DNA of 64,000 nt from DASWJZ01 sp963814905 (GTDB taxonomy: Bacteria > Pseudomonadota > Alphaproteobacteria > Rhizobiales > Afifellaceae), in assembly GCA_963814905.1 (NCBI GenBank), contig CAWFEM010000012.1, forward strand, positions 62,001-126,000. Direction: 5' to 3'. A model generated the notes under the pieces. It saw nothing but the letters and a program-made list of their open reading frames with translations. It did no database searches and was not told the DNA's origin. A program made the position numbers and the translations under genes. Shown here one piece after another: positions 25,819 through 33,559 of this stretch; positions within the stretch are counted from its first letter, which is position 1, and each line of letters begins with the position of its first letter.

Positions 25819-25850
25819 GGGGCCGGCGGACGACCGACCGGCCCCTTTTT
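25819..25850 (+). terminator. Intrinsic terminator after the sugar-binding protein gene
   Basis: GGGGCCGG (25819-25826), an 11-nt loop and CCGGCCCC (25838-25845) are followed directly by TTTTT. It lies 20 bp after the binding-protein stop and before the ATPase gene, so it should act as a partial terminator setting binding protein above the membrane subunits. Confidence 0.88.
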
Positions 25851-25971
25851 CCGAGTCGGAGAAGGTCGACGCGCTCTCGCCATCTGGAAAGGCCCGGTTG
25901 AACGGTCCTGCGCAGGGTAGGTGAGAGGATCGGTGCTGGCGGCGAAAGCCGGTCTCGGGTGGTGTGGGCGA

Positions 25972-27486
25972 ATGACGAATTCCGATCCGAGCCTTCTTGA
26001 GATCACGCGGCTCAGCAAGCGGTTCACCGGAACGCTGGCGCTCGACACCGTCGACTTCGACGTACGCCGTGGCGAGGTGCACGCGCTTCTCGGCGAGAAC
26101 GGCGCCGGCAAGTCCACGCTGATCAAGGTGCTTGCCGGTGTCTATCGCGCCGATCAGGGCGAGATCCGCCTGAGCGGCCGCGTCGTCGACCCGACGACCG
26201 AGAAGCTGCCGATCACCTTCATTCACCAGGACCTCGGCCTTGTCGACACGATGACGGTGGCGGAGAACATCGCCGTCCTCGCCGGCTATCCACGCCGCGG
26301 CGGCATCATCTCCTGGCGCGCGGCCCGCGACGCGGCGGTGACGGCGCTCGCCCGCATGGGCGGCGGAGTCTCTCCCGACGCCCGTGTCCGCGACCTGCCG
26401 GCCGCCGAGCGTTCTATCGTGGCGATTGCCCGCGCGATGGCGGTCGAATGCGATCTTCTGGTGCTCGACGAGCCGACGGCGGCGCTGCCCGAAGCGGACG
26501 TCGCGCGCCTTCTCGACGTGCTCCGGCGGCTGCGCGCCGAAGGACTCGGCATCGTCTATGTGACGCATCGGCTGGACGAGGTCTTCCGCATCTCCGATCG
26601 CGTCACGGTGCTGCGCGACGGGCGGCACATCGCGACCGACGCCGTCGCCGAGACGACACCCGCCGAGCTCGTCTACAACATCGTCGGGCGCTCGCTCTCC
26701 GACCTCTTCATCAAGCCCTCCGCGACGGCGGCGGAGACGGTGCTGACGGTCGACGATCTGACCGTCGGCGATGTCGGGCCGGTGTCGTTCAAGGCGGCGG
26801 CGGGCGAGATCGTCGGTCTGGTCGGCCTGCGCGGCGCCGGGCACGATACCGTCGGGCGCGCGATCTTCGGCGATATCGGCAGCACGTCGGGCTCGATATC
26901 GCTGCTCGGATCGTCGCTCCGGCTGCGCGAGCCGCGCGACGCGATCAGAAAACGCATCGGCTTCGTCTCCTCGAAGCGCGGCGAGGAAAGCCTCGCGCCG
27001 AGCCTGACGGTCCGGGAGAACCTCTTCATCAACCCGGTGACGAATGGAAGAAAGCTTCTGGCGCCGATCGCCCCGGGCGGCGAGCAGGCGCGATGCCTGC
27101 GCGTGCTCCACCGCTATTCGGTGCGTCCGCCGGAGACGGAGCGCGTCATCGCGACGCTTTCCGGCGGCAACCAGCAGAAGGTGATCGTGGCGCGGTGGAT
27201 GGAGGCGGGAAGCCGACTGCTTGTCCTCGAGGAGCCGACCTTCGGCGTCGATGTCGGCTCCAAGGCGGACATCTACCACCTCCTGCAGGAGGCGCTCGAC
27301 AAGGGGCTCGCCGTGCTCCTGATCTCGTCGGACTTTGAGGAGGTCGCGGGCATCTGCCACCGCGCGCTCATCTTCGACCGCGGCAGGGTCACGGCGGAGC
27401 TGGCGCGCTCGGAGCTCACGATTGCGCGGCTGACGGCGCTCGCATCCGGCGCGGAGGAAAAAATGGTCCAAGCGAGGCTCGCATGA
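25972..27486 (+). CDS. Sugar ABC importer ATPase with two ABC domains (MglA/RbsA type)
   Basis: About 504 aa, tandem ABC modules. First module: Walker A GENGAGKSTLIKVLAGVY, Q-loop FIHQDLGLVDTMTV, Walker B LLVLDEPTAAL, with the signature weakened to LPAAERSIVAIARAM. Second module: the Walker A position is degenerate (GLRGAGHDTVG) as usual in this family, with signature LSGGNQQKVIVARWM and Walker B LLVLEEPTFGVDVG, where Glu replaces the usual Asp. I start at the ATG at 25972; a GTG at 25921 would add 17 poorly conserved residues. Overlaps the permease gene by ATGA at 27483. Confidence 0.9.
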   Translation: MTNSDPSLLEITRLSKRFTGTLALDTVDFDVRRGEVHALLGENGAGKSTLIKVLAGVYRADQGEIRLSGRVVDPTTEKLPITFIHQDLGLVDTMTVAENIAVLAGYPRRGGIISWRAARDAAVTALARMGGGVSPDARVRDLPAAERSIVAIARAMAVECDLLVLDEPTAALPEADVARLLDVLRRLRAEGLGIVYVTHRLDEVFRISDRVTVLRDGRHIATDAVAETTPAELVYNIVGRSLSDLFIKPSATAAETVLTVDDLTVGDVGPVSFKAAAGEIVGLVGLRGAGHDTVGRAIFGDIGSTSGSISLLGSSLRLREPRDAIRKRIGFVSSKRGEESLAPSLTVRENLFINPVTNGRKLLAPIAPGGEQARCLRVLHRYSVRPPETERVIATLSGGNQQKVIVARWMEAGSRLLVLEEPTFGVDVGSKADIYHLLQEALDKGLAVLLISSDFEEVAGICHRALIFDRGRVTAELARSELTIARLTALASGAEEKMVQARLA

Positions 27487-28505
27487 GCATTCCCGAGGCG
27501 AATACCGCGCGCACCTTCAAGAGCAGCGCCACGCATTTCGTCTCCGTCTGGAACCTGGCGATTCTGCTGGCGCTTCTGATCCTCGTCTTTTCATTCCTGA
27601 AGGGCGACACATTCCTGACCGCCTTCACTTTCCAGTCGATGGTGAACAGTCGGTCCATCAACGCCATGGTCGCGCTGGCGGTGATGATCCCGCTCGCCTC
27701 CAACAATTTCGATCTCTCCGTCGCCTCGATCCTCGGCGTCTCCCAGGTGCTCGCCAACGGCTTGCAGACGCAGCAGGGGCTGCCGTGGGAGGCCGCGGCA
27801 ATCGCCTGCATCGCGCTCGGCGCCTTCGTCGGCCTGGTCAACGGCCTCCTGGTGGCGCGCGCCAAGATCAATTCCTTCATCGCCACGCTCGGCACCGGCA
27901 CGCTGCTCCTCGGCCTGAACCAGTGGTACACCGGCGGCAGGCAGGTGGTCGGGCTGCTTCCCGACGACTTCGTGGCCCTGTCGGGCAAGATTCCCCATAC
28001 CGGCGTCCCTGCGGCGGTCGTCTACGTGCTGATCATCGCGATCGTCCTGTGGGTCGTCTTCGACTACCTGCCGCTCGGCCGATACCTCTATGTCATCGGC
28101 GACAGCCCGCGCGCCGCACAGCTGACCGGCATCAACGCCACGACTTACGTCACGCTCGCCTTCGTCGCCTCCGGAACGCTCGCGGCCTTCGCGGGCGTTA
28201 TCTTGCAGGCGCAGCTTCAGGTCGGCCAGAGCACGGTCGGCCAGGAGCTGATGCTACCGGCCTTCACCGGGGCGCTGCTCGGCGCGACCGCGATTCGCCC
28301 CGGCCGTCCGAATGTCTGGGGGACGGTGCTCGCGGTCGCCGTTCTCGCGGTCGCGGTCGCCGGCCTGACGCAGCTTGGGGCGCCGTTCTTCGTGGAGAAC
28401 CTCTTCAACGGCGCGATGCTCGTGCTCGCCGTCGGGCTTGCCGGCTACACGCAGCGCCGCCGCGAACGCCGCCAGGCCGCGGCCAATGCCCAGCAGAAAC
28501 AATGA
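27483..28505 (+). CDS. Sugar ABC importer permease (RbsC type)
   Basis: 340-aa membrane protein with about nine to ten hydrophobic segments (BPD_transp_2). It has INAMVALAVMIPLASNNFDLSV (split; about residues 58-80), the ATPase-contact region NGLLVARAKINSFIATLGTG, YVIGDSPRAAQLTGIN and GALLGATAIRPGRPNVWGTV. It shares ATGA overlaps with the ATPase upstream and the SDR downstream, so the importer and the first pathway enzymes are co-translated. Confidence 0.9.
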   Translation: MSIPEANTARTFKSSATHFVSVWNLAILLALLILVFSFLKGDTFLTAFTFQSMVNSRSINAMVALAVMIPLASNNFDLSVASILGVSQVLANGLQTQQGLPWEAAAIACIALGAFVGLVNGLLVARAKINSFIATLGTGTLLLGLNQWYTGGRQVVGLLPDDFVALSGKIPHTGVPAAVVYVLIIAIVLWVVFDYLPLGRYLYVIGDSPRAAQLTGINATTYVTLAFVASGTLAAFAGVILQAQLQVGQSTVGQELMLPAFTGALLGATAIRPGRPNVWGTVLAVAVLAVAVAGLTQLGAPFFVENLFNGAMLVLAVGLAGYTQRRRERRQAAANAQQKQ

Positions 28506-29233
28506 TCTCCGGTTTCGATCTCGCCGGTGAGACGATCCTGATCACCGGCGCGGCGCGCGGCATCGGGGCGGCGACGGCGCGCATCTGCGCCTCGCTTGGT
28601 GCAAGCGTCATTCTCCTCGACCTTGAAGGCGCGGGTGCGGTCGCGGACGAGATTGCCGCCGGGGGCGGCAGGGCCAAGGCCTTCGATACCGACGTCAGCA
28701 GCCGCACGGAGATCGAGCGCCTCGGGGCATCCGCGGGCCGTGTCGACGGGCTGGTGCTGAACGCCGCGATCTGCCCCTTCGGCGAGGACTGGCAGGCGCC
28801 GGACTGGGACGAGAGCTTCGAGCGCGTGATGAACGTGAACGTGCTTGGCCCGATCCACGCGGCGCGTGCGTTCCTGCCGGGGATGATCGAGCGCCAACAC
28901 GGGCGCATCGTCATGGTCGGGTCGCTTGCCGGGCGCATGGGCGGGCTCATCGCCGGGCCGCACTACGTCGCCTCCAAGGGTGGGCTCCACGCTTTGGTGA
29001 AATGGCTGGCGCGGCAGGCCGCCCCGCACGGCGTGATCGTCAACGGCGTGGCCCCGGCCTCCGTTGAGACGCCGATGATGGAGGGCCAACCCGTCGACAT
29101 TGGCCGCATTCCCGTCGGTCGGCTGGCGCGGCCGGAGGAGGTCGCCTGGCCAATCGCCTTTCTTTGTTCGCCCGCGGCGAGTTACATCTGCGGCGCCGTG
29201 CTCGACGTGAATGGCGGCGTCTACATGGCGTGA
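28502..29233 (+). CDS. Short-chain dehydrogenase/reductase, probable sugar dehydrogenase
   Basis: Classical SDR of 243 aa. It has cofactor motif ITGAARGIGAATARI, an acidic residue at the end of beta-2 (LLDLEG) favouring NAD, LVLNAAICPFG (NAA), catalytic Ser in VMVGSLAGRMG, YxxxK in HYVASKGGLHAL, and the C-terminal SYICGAVLDVNGG. The ATG overlaps the permease stop (ATGA). Coupled to a sugar importer and followed by a lactonase-type amidohydrolase, it likely oxidises the imported sugar at C1 to a lactone, as L-fucose or D-apiose type dehydrogenases do (inference). Confidence 0.88.
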   Translation: MISGFDLAGETILITGAARGIGAATARICASLGASVILLDLEGAGAVADEIAAGGGRAKAFDTDVSSRTEIERLGASAGRVDGLVLNAAICPFGEDWQAPDWDESFERVMNVNVLGPIHAARAFLPGMIERQHGRIVMVGSLAGRMGGLIAGPHYVASKGGLHALVKWLARQAAPHGVIVNGVAPASVETPMMEGQPVDIGRIPVGRLARPEEVAWPIAFLCSPAASYICGAVLDVNGGVYMA

Positions 29234-29267
29234 CGCGCGAAGAGAACAAGAACCGACCGGAGGAGAC

Positions 29268-30125
29268 ATGCCCGATTTCCCGATCGTCGACAGCCACGTG
29301 CACCTGACGAATCCAGACCGCTTCGGCTATGCGTGGACGAAGGGCGACCCGCGGCTGCATCGGCAGGTGCTGCCGGAGGACCTCACCAAGGCGGCCGCAC
29401 CTTTTACGATCGAGCAGTTCGTGTTCGTGGAGGTGGACGTCGACTACCCGCAGCACATCGACGAGGCTGCCTGGGTGCAGGAGCTGGCGCGCTCCGACAA
29501 GCGGCTCACCGGCATGGTCGCGGCCCTGCCGCTGGAGAAGGGCAAGGCGATCGAGCCGGAGCTTGATGCGTTGCGCAAGAATCCGATCCTGCGCGCCATC
29601 CGCCGCCTGATCCAGACGCAGGCCGATCCGGAGTTCTGCATCCGCCCCGAATTCATCGACGGTCTGAAGCTCCTGCCGAAGCACGACCTCGCCTTCGACA
29701 TCTGCATCCTTCACCACCAGATGCCGAACGTCATCAAGATGGTCCGCCAGTGCCCCGAGGTGCGTTTCGTGCTCGACCATATCGGCAAGCCGGGGATCAA
29801 GGCCGGCATCTTCGATCCCTGGCGCGAGCAGTTGAAGGAGCTGGCGGCGATGCCGAACGTGGTCTGCAAGATCTCCGGCGTTTCGACGGAGGCTGACCAC
29901 GACAATTGGACGCGCGAGCAGCTCAAGCCCTACATCGCCCACACCATCGAGACCTTCGGCTTCGACCGCGTGATGTATGGCGGCGACTGGCACGTCCTGG
30001 AGCTTGCCGGGACCTATCCGCAATGGGTGGAGATCGTCGACTGGGTGGTCGAGGGATGCACGGCGGAAGAGAAGCGCAAGCTCTTTCGCGACAACGCCAT
30101 CGCCGCCTACCGGCTGAACGGCTGA
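29268..30125 (+). CDS. Amidohydrolase-2 family protein, sugar-lactonase-like (fuconolactonase type)
   Basis: 285-aa TIM-barrel hydrolase. The N-terminal metal motif is IVDSHVHLTNPDRF. Further barrel ligands are in CILHHQMPNV, VLDHIGKPGI and MYGGDWHVLE (late Asp). The pattern is that of L-fuconolactonase, L-rhamnono-lactonase and PDC-like hydrolases. The ATG follows GGAGGAG. It lies 34 bp after the SDR and 7 bp before the FMN dehydrogenase. It should open the lactone produced by the SDR to the free acid. Confidence 0.88.
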   Translation: MPDFPIVDSHVHLTNPDRFGYAWTKGDPRLHRQVLPEDLTKAAAPFTIEQFVFVEVDVDYPQHIDEAAWVQELARSDKRLTGMVAALPLEKGKAIEPELDALRKNPILRAIRRLIQTQADPEFCIRPEFIDGLKLLPKHDLAFDICILHHQMPNVIKMVRQCPEVRFVLDHIGKPGIKAGIFDPWREQLKELAAMPNVVCKISGVSTEADHDNWTREQLKPYIAHTIETFGFDRVMYGGDWHVLELAGTYPQWVEIVDWVVEGCTAEEKRKLFRDNAIAAYRLNG

Positions 30126-30132
30126 CGCCGGT

Positions 30133-31302
30133 ATGGACAAGGCCGAGCTGCAGCGGAAGGGCTACAGCGTCGCGGCGATGCGCGAGCTTGCCCGGCGCGC
30201 CTTGCCGCGCGTCGTGTTCGATTTCGCCGACGGCGCCGCGGAGGACGAGCGGACGCTCCGCCGCAACGAGGCGGCCTTTGACGACTACGTGCTGCTGCCG
30301 AAGCCGCTCAACGGGGCGGTGACGCGCGATCTTTCGATCGAGCTTCTCGGCCGCACGCTGACGATGCCGGTCATCGTCGGCCCGACCGGCCTCTCCGGTC
30401 TCTTCTGGCCGGACGGCGAGAGATGCACGGCGCGCGCCGCGACCGCCGCCGGCACCGCCTTTTGTCTCAGCCACGGCTCCGTGTGCAGCCTCGAGGAGCT
30501 TGCCGCCTGCGGCGCCTCGCCGCGCTGGATGCAGGTCTTCGTCTACACCGACCGCGGTTTTACACGCGAGCTTGCCGACCGGGCGAAGGCCGCCGGCTAC
30601 GACGCGCTGGTCCTCACCATCGACAACCAGCTTCTCGGCAATCGCGAGCGCGATATCCGCAATGGCTTCACGATCCCGCCGCGCTTCGGCGTCGCCGCGC
30701 TTGCGGAGATGTCGCTCAAGACCGGTTGGCTCTGGCGCATGCGCAACGATTTGAAGCGGATCACTTTCGGAAACTATGTCCGGCCCGGCGAGGCGGCGGA
30801 ATTGCAGACGCTGGCGCAGCGCATGGCGGCGCTGCTCGATCCTTCCATGTCGTGGGCGGACGTGGAGGAACTGCGCCGCGTCTGGGACGGGCCCCTGATC
30901 CTGAAGGGTGTGCTCCATCCGGACGAGGCCCGTGGCGCGCTGGAACGCGGCGTCGACGCGGTGATCGTCTCCAATCACGGCGGACGCCAGCTCGATGCCG
31001 CGATTGCGAGCTTCGATGCGCTGCCGGCGGTCGTGGACGCGGTCGCCGACCGCATGCCGGTGATGGTCGACGGCGGCGCGCGGCGCGGCGCCGACGTGGT
31101 GAAGGCGCTGGCGCTCGGCGCACGCGCCTGCCTGATCGGCCGCCCGCAGCTTTGGGGCGTGGCGGTTGCAGGCGAGGCCGGCGTCGCGCATGTGCTTGAA
31201 ATCTACCGGCGCGAGATCGACCGGGTGATGGGGCTTTGCGGCATCAGCCGCATCGCCGACATCGACCGGGGTTTGCTTGCGCCGAAAACGCATTCCACAT
31301 AA
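30133..31302 (+). CDS. FMN-dependent alpha-hydroxy-acid dehydrogenase/oxidase (LldD-like)
   Basis: 389 aa, (S)-2-hydroxyacid dehydrogenase family. It has FDFADGAAEDERTLRRN, PVIVGPTGLSGLFWPDGE, VLTIDNQLLGNRERD, the catalytic His in IVSNHGGRQLD, and phosphate-site MVDGGARRGADVVKALALGA. The first hydrophobic residues do not look like a signal; membrane association in this family comes from a mid-protein loop. Likely substrates are L-lactate or a 2-hydroxy sugar-derived acid. In fucose/rhamnose-type routes L-lactate is a final product, which would fit this locus (inference). Confidence 0.9.
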   Translation: MDKAELQRKGYSVAAMRELARRALPRVVFDFADGAAEDERTLRRNEAAFDDYVLLPKPLNGAVTRDLSIELLGRTLTMPVIVGPTGLSGLFWPDGERCTARAATAAGTAFCLSHGSVCSLEELAACGASPRWMQVFVYTDRGFTRELADRAKAAGYDALVLTIDNQLLGNRERDIRNGFTIPPRFGVAALAEMSLKTGWLWRMRNDLKRITFGNYVRPGEAAELQTLAQRMAALLDPSMSWADVEELRRVWDGPLILKGVLHPDEARGALERGVDAVIVSNHGGRQLDAAIASFDALPAVVDAVADRMPVMVDGGARRGADVVKALALGARACLIGRPQLWGVAVAGEAGVAHVLEIYRREIDRVMGLCGISRIADIDRGLLAPKTHST

Positions 31303-31325
31303 AGGCTCGGCGCGGGGAGGCGACG

Positions 31326-33275
31326 ATGACGGAACAGGCGGTCAAGCTCTACGGCACAGACGAACCAGGGCCGGAGCGGCGCGTGCTCACCGCCGGCCCG
31401 GTCACGGCGACCTTCGAGGCGGGACAGCTTCGCTGGATCAAGATCGGCGACGCGGAGGCGATCCGCGCCATCGCCTTCCTGGTCCGCGACCGCAACTGGA
31501 GCACGCCGGTCCCCGAGATCCGCGACCTCGATATCGTCGAGCGCGGCGGTGGCTTTCGTGTGCGCTTCACCGCTGTCTGCCGCACGCCGGACGGCGAATT
31601 CACCTGGCGCGGCGAATATGCCGGCAAGCGCGACGGCACGATCCGCTGCGTCGCGACCGGCTCGCCGGAACGGGATTTCATGACCGGCCGCACCGGCTTC
31701 GTCATCCTGCATCCGTTGGCGAACTTCGCCGGCGCGCCGGTGGAGATTGAGCATGTCGACGGCACCAAGGAGAAATCGATTGTGCCGGAGACGATCGCAT
31801 CGGACCAACCGTTCTTCCTGGTCCGCGCGATGACGCATTCGCCGAAGCGCGGCATCAAGGCGACGGTCCGCATGACTGGGGATTCCTGGGAGACGGAGGA
31901 TCAGCGCAACTGGACCGACGCTTCGTTCAAGACCTATTCGCGTCCGCTTTCGCTCCCGTGGCCCTATCAGATCAAGGCCGGCGAGACAGTGCGCCAGACG
32001 GTGACGCTGAGCTTCTCAGGAAAACTTCCGAGCGCCCCGGCGAAAGAGGGCGGAGCGGTTTCCGTCGCGCTCGGTCGCGTCGGCGGCGTCATGCCGGCAG
32101 TGGGCTTGAGCGTTCTTCCGGAGGACGCGAAGAAGGCGCTTCGCGCCGCGGATATCGTCAAGGCTGCGCGTGTCGCGCACCTGAATTGCCGCGTCGATCT
32201 GCGCCGGAGAGGCTGGGAGAAGGCGCTTTCCGCCTATGGCGACCTCGCCCAGGCGGCGGGCGCAAAGATCGTCCTGGAGATCGTCCTGCAGGGCACCGCC
32301 GCACCGGCGGAGGAGCTTGCGCCGGTAGCGAAGGCCGCGAAGGACGCCGGCATGAAACTTTCGGCGGTCGTCGTGACGCCGGCCGCGGATCTGAAATCCT
32401 ATCCCCCGGGAGTGCCCATACCGAAAGGCGTGCCGTCCTGGCAGGAGATCGCGGCGGCGGCGCGCAGGGCCTTCCCGCGCGTGCGGCTTGGCGGCGGCAT
32501 GCTCTCCAACTTCACCGAGATCAATCGCAAGCGCCCGCCGAAGAAGCTCTTCGACTTCATCACGCATGCGACCTCCGGGCTGGTGCACGCGGCCGACGAC
32601 CGCTCGGTGATGGAGACCCTGGAATCGGTCGCTCACGTCATCCGCTCGGCAAAGAAGATCGCCGGATCGACGCCGACCCGTATCGGCCCCTCGCATATCG
32701 GCAACAGCTTCAACCCCTATGGCGCGAGCACCACGGAGAACCCGAAAGGCGGGCGCGTCACCATGGCGCGTGTCGAGCCGAGGCATCGCGGGCTTTTCGG
32801 CGCGGCCTGGCACCTGGGTTTCCTCGGCCAGGCGGCGAATGGCGGGGTCGAGGCGGCGACGCTCGCCTCGCCGGCCGGCGAGTTCGGCATCGCCACCCAG
32901 AAGCTCGGCCACGCGCAGCCGTGGTTCGACGATGCGGCCGGCGCCAAGGTCTATCCGCTCTTCCACGTCATTCGCGGCGTGGCGAAGGCCGCTGGCGCGA
33001 AGCGGATCGCGGCGGAATCGAGCGACACAGACCGGCTGCGCGCGCTCGCCTGGCGGAAGGGCAAGACCACCGAGCTTTGGCTCGCCAATCTCAGCGCCGC
33101 GCCGCTCAACGTGCGGCTGAAGGACGTGCCGGGCGGGGAGCCGCGGATAGCGGTGCTCGACGCGGAAAGCTTCGAAAAAGCCGCCGGCGACCCGGTCTTC
33201 ATGGACAAGACCGCGCCGCTCAAGGGCAAGGCGCTGGCGCTCCCGGCTTTCGCGGTCGCGCGGCTGGTCTTCTAG
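31326..33275 (+). CDS. D-apionate-lactonase-like protein
   Basis: A 649-aa soluble protein starting at the ATG at 31326 after GGGGAGGCGACG. The N-terminal half has KLYGTDEPGPERR, LRWIKIGDAEAIRAIAFLVR, GRTGFVILHPLANFAGAPV, EIEHVDGTKEK and DQRNWTDASFKTYSRPLSLP. The C-terminal half (from about residue 255) reads like a TIM barrel, including GGGMLSNFTEINRKRPP, PTRIGPSHIGNSFNPYG and FHVIRGVAKAAGAKR, and ends in a beta-rich tail. From memory of the family, these match the D-apionate lactonase (ApnL) group, which opens apionolactone in apiose catabolism. It is the last gene of the importer operon. An alternative is another sugar-lactone hydrolase of the same fold. Confidence 0.65.
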   Translation: MTEQAVKLYGTDEPGPERRVLTAGPVTATFEAGQLRWIKIGDAEAIRAIAFLVRDRNWSTPVPEIRDLDIVERGGGFRVRFTAVCRTPDGEFTWRGEYAGKRDGTIRCVATGSPERDFMTGRTGFVILHPLANFAGAPVEIEHVDGTKEKSIVPETIASDQPFFLVRAMTHSPKRGIKATVRMTGDSWETEDQRNWTDASFKTYSRPLSLPWPYQIKAGETVRQTVTLSFSGKLPSAPAKEGGAVSVALGRVGGVMPAVGLSVLPEDAKKALRAADIVKAARVAHLNCRVDLRRRGWEKALSAYGDLAQAAGAKIVLEIVLQGTAAPAEELAPVAKAAKDAGMKLSAVVVTPAADLKSYPPGVPIPKGVPSWQEIAAAARRAFPRVRLGGGMLSNFTEINRKRPPKKLFDFITHATSGLVHAADDRSVMETLESVAHVIRSAKKIAGSTPTRIGPSHIGNSFNPYGASTTENPKGGRVTMARVEPRHRGLFGAAWHLGFLGQAANGGVEAATLASPAGEFGIATQKLGHAQPWFDDAAGAKVYPLFHVIRGVAKAAGAKRIAAESSDTDRLRALAWRKGKTTELWLANLSAAPLNVRLKDVPGGEPRIAVLDAESFEKAAGDPVFMDKTAPLKGKALALPAFAVARLVF

Positions 33276-33296
33276 AGCGTCCAGCTCTTCAGAACT

Positions 33297-33482
33297 GTCG
33301 TCATTGCCGGGCTTGACCCGGCAATCCATTCCGCTCCTTCGAGGCTTTTTCATCCCTCATGCTGAGGTGCGAGCGGAACGCGAGCCTCGAAGCACGGGGT
33401 GAAAAAGCACCTCAGGATGAGGGCGGAATGGATACTCCGCCGCGACGGAACGGATGCCCGGATCAAGTCCGGGCATGACGAC
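33297..33482. repeat. Mosaic palindromic intergenic repeat, copy 1, with a second repeat nested inside
   Basis: Outer arms are GTCGTCATTGCCGGGCTTGA and, at the far end, GATCAAGTCCGGGCATGACG. The same arms recur at 38782-38883. Inside is a different repeat with six blocks: CTTCGAGGCT (33337), TTTTTCATCCC (33346), CCTCATGCTGAGGTGC (33355), AGCCTCGAAG (33383), GGGGTGAAAAA (33396), GCACCTCAGGATGAGG (33407). Blocks 4-6 are complements of blocks 1-3 in the same, not reversed, order. Such elements are known between genes of many Rhizobiales. They fill most of the 284-bp gap before ligD. Confidence 0.85.
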
Positions 33483-33559
33483 AGGGCACGATGACAGGCA
33501 TTGGCGGAACTGGATGCCGGACCTCGCCTTGTCCCTCACGCGGCACTAGAACGGACGGC

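Noticed and set aside
16090..31302. A complete L-fucose pathway spanning both catabolic loci
   Set aside because: SDR, lactonase, enolase-type and DapA-type enzymes could be lined up this way, but they sit in two separately regulated loci, and the enolase-type protein is short for fuconate dehydratase.
33297..33482. Insertion sequence or CRISPR-like array
   Set aside because: There is no transposase and no regular spacer pattern; the element is a palindromic intergenic repeat found again at 38782.
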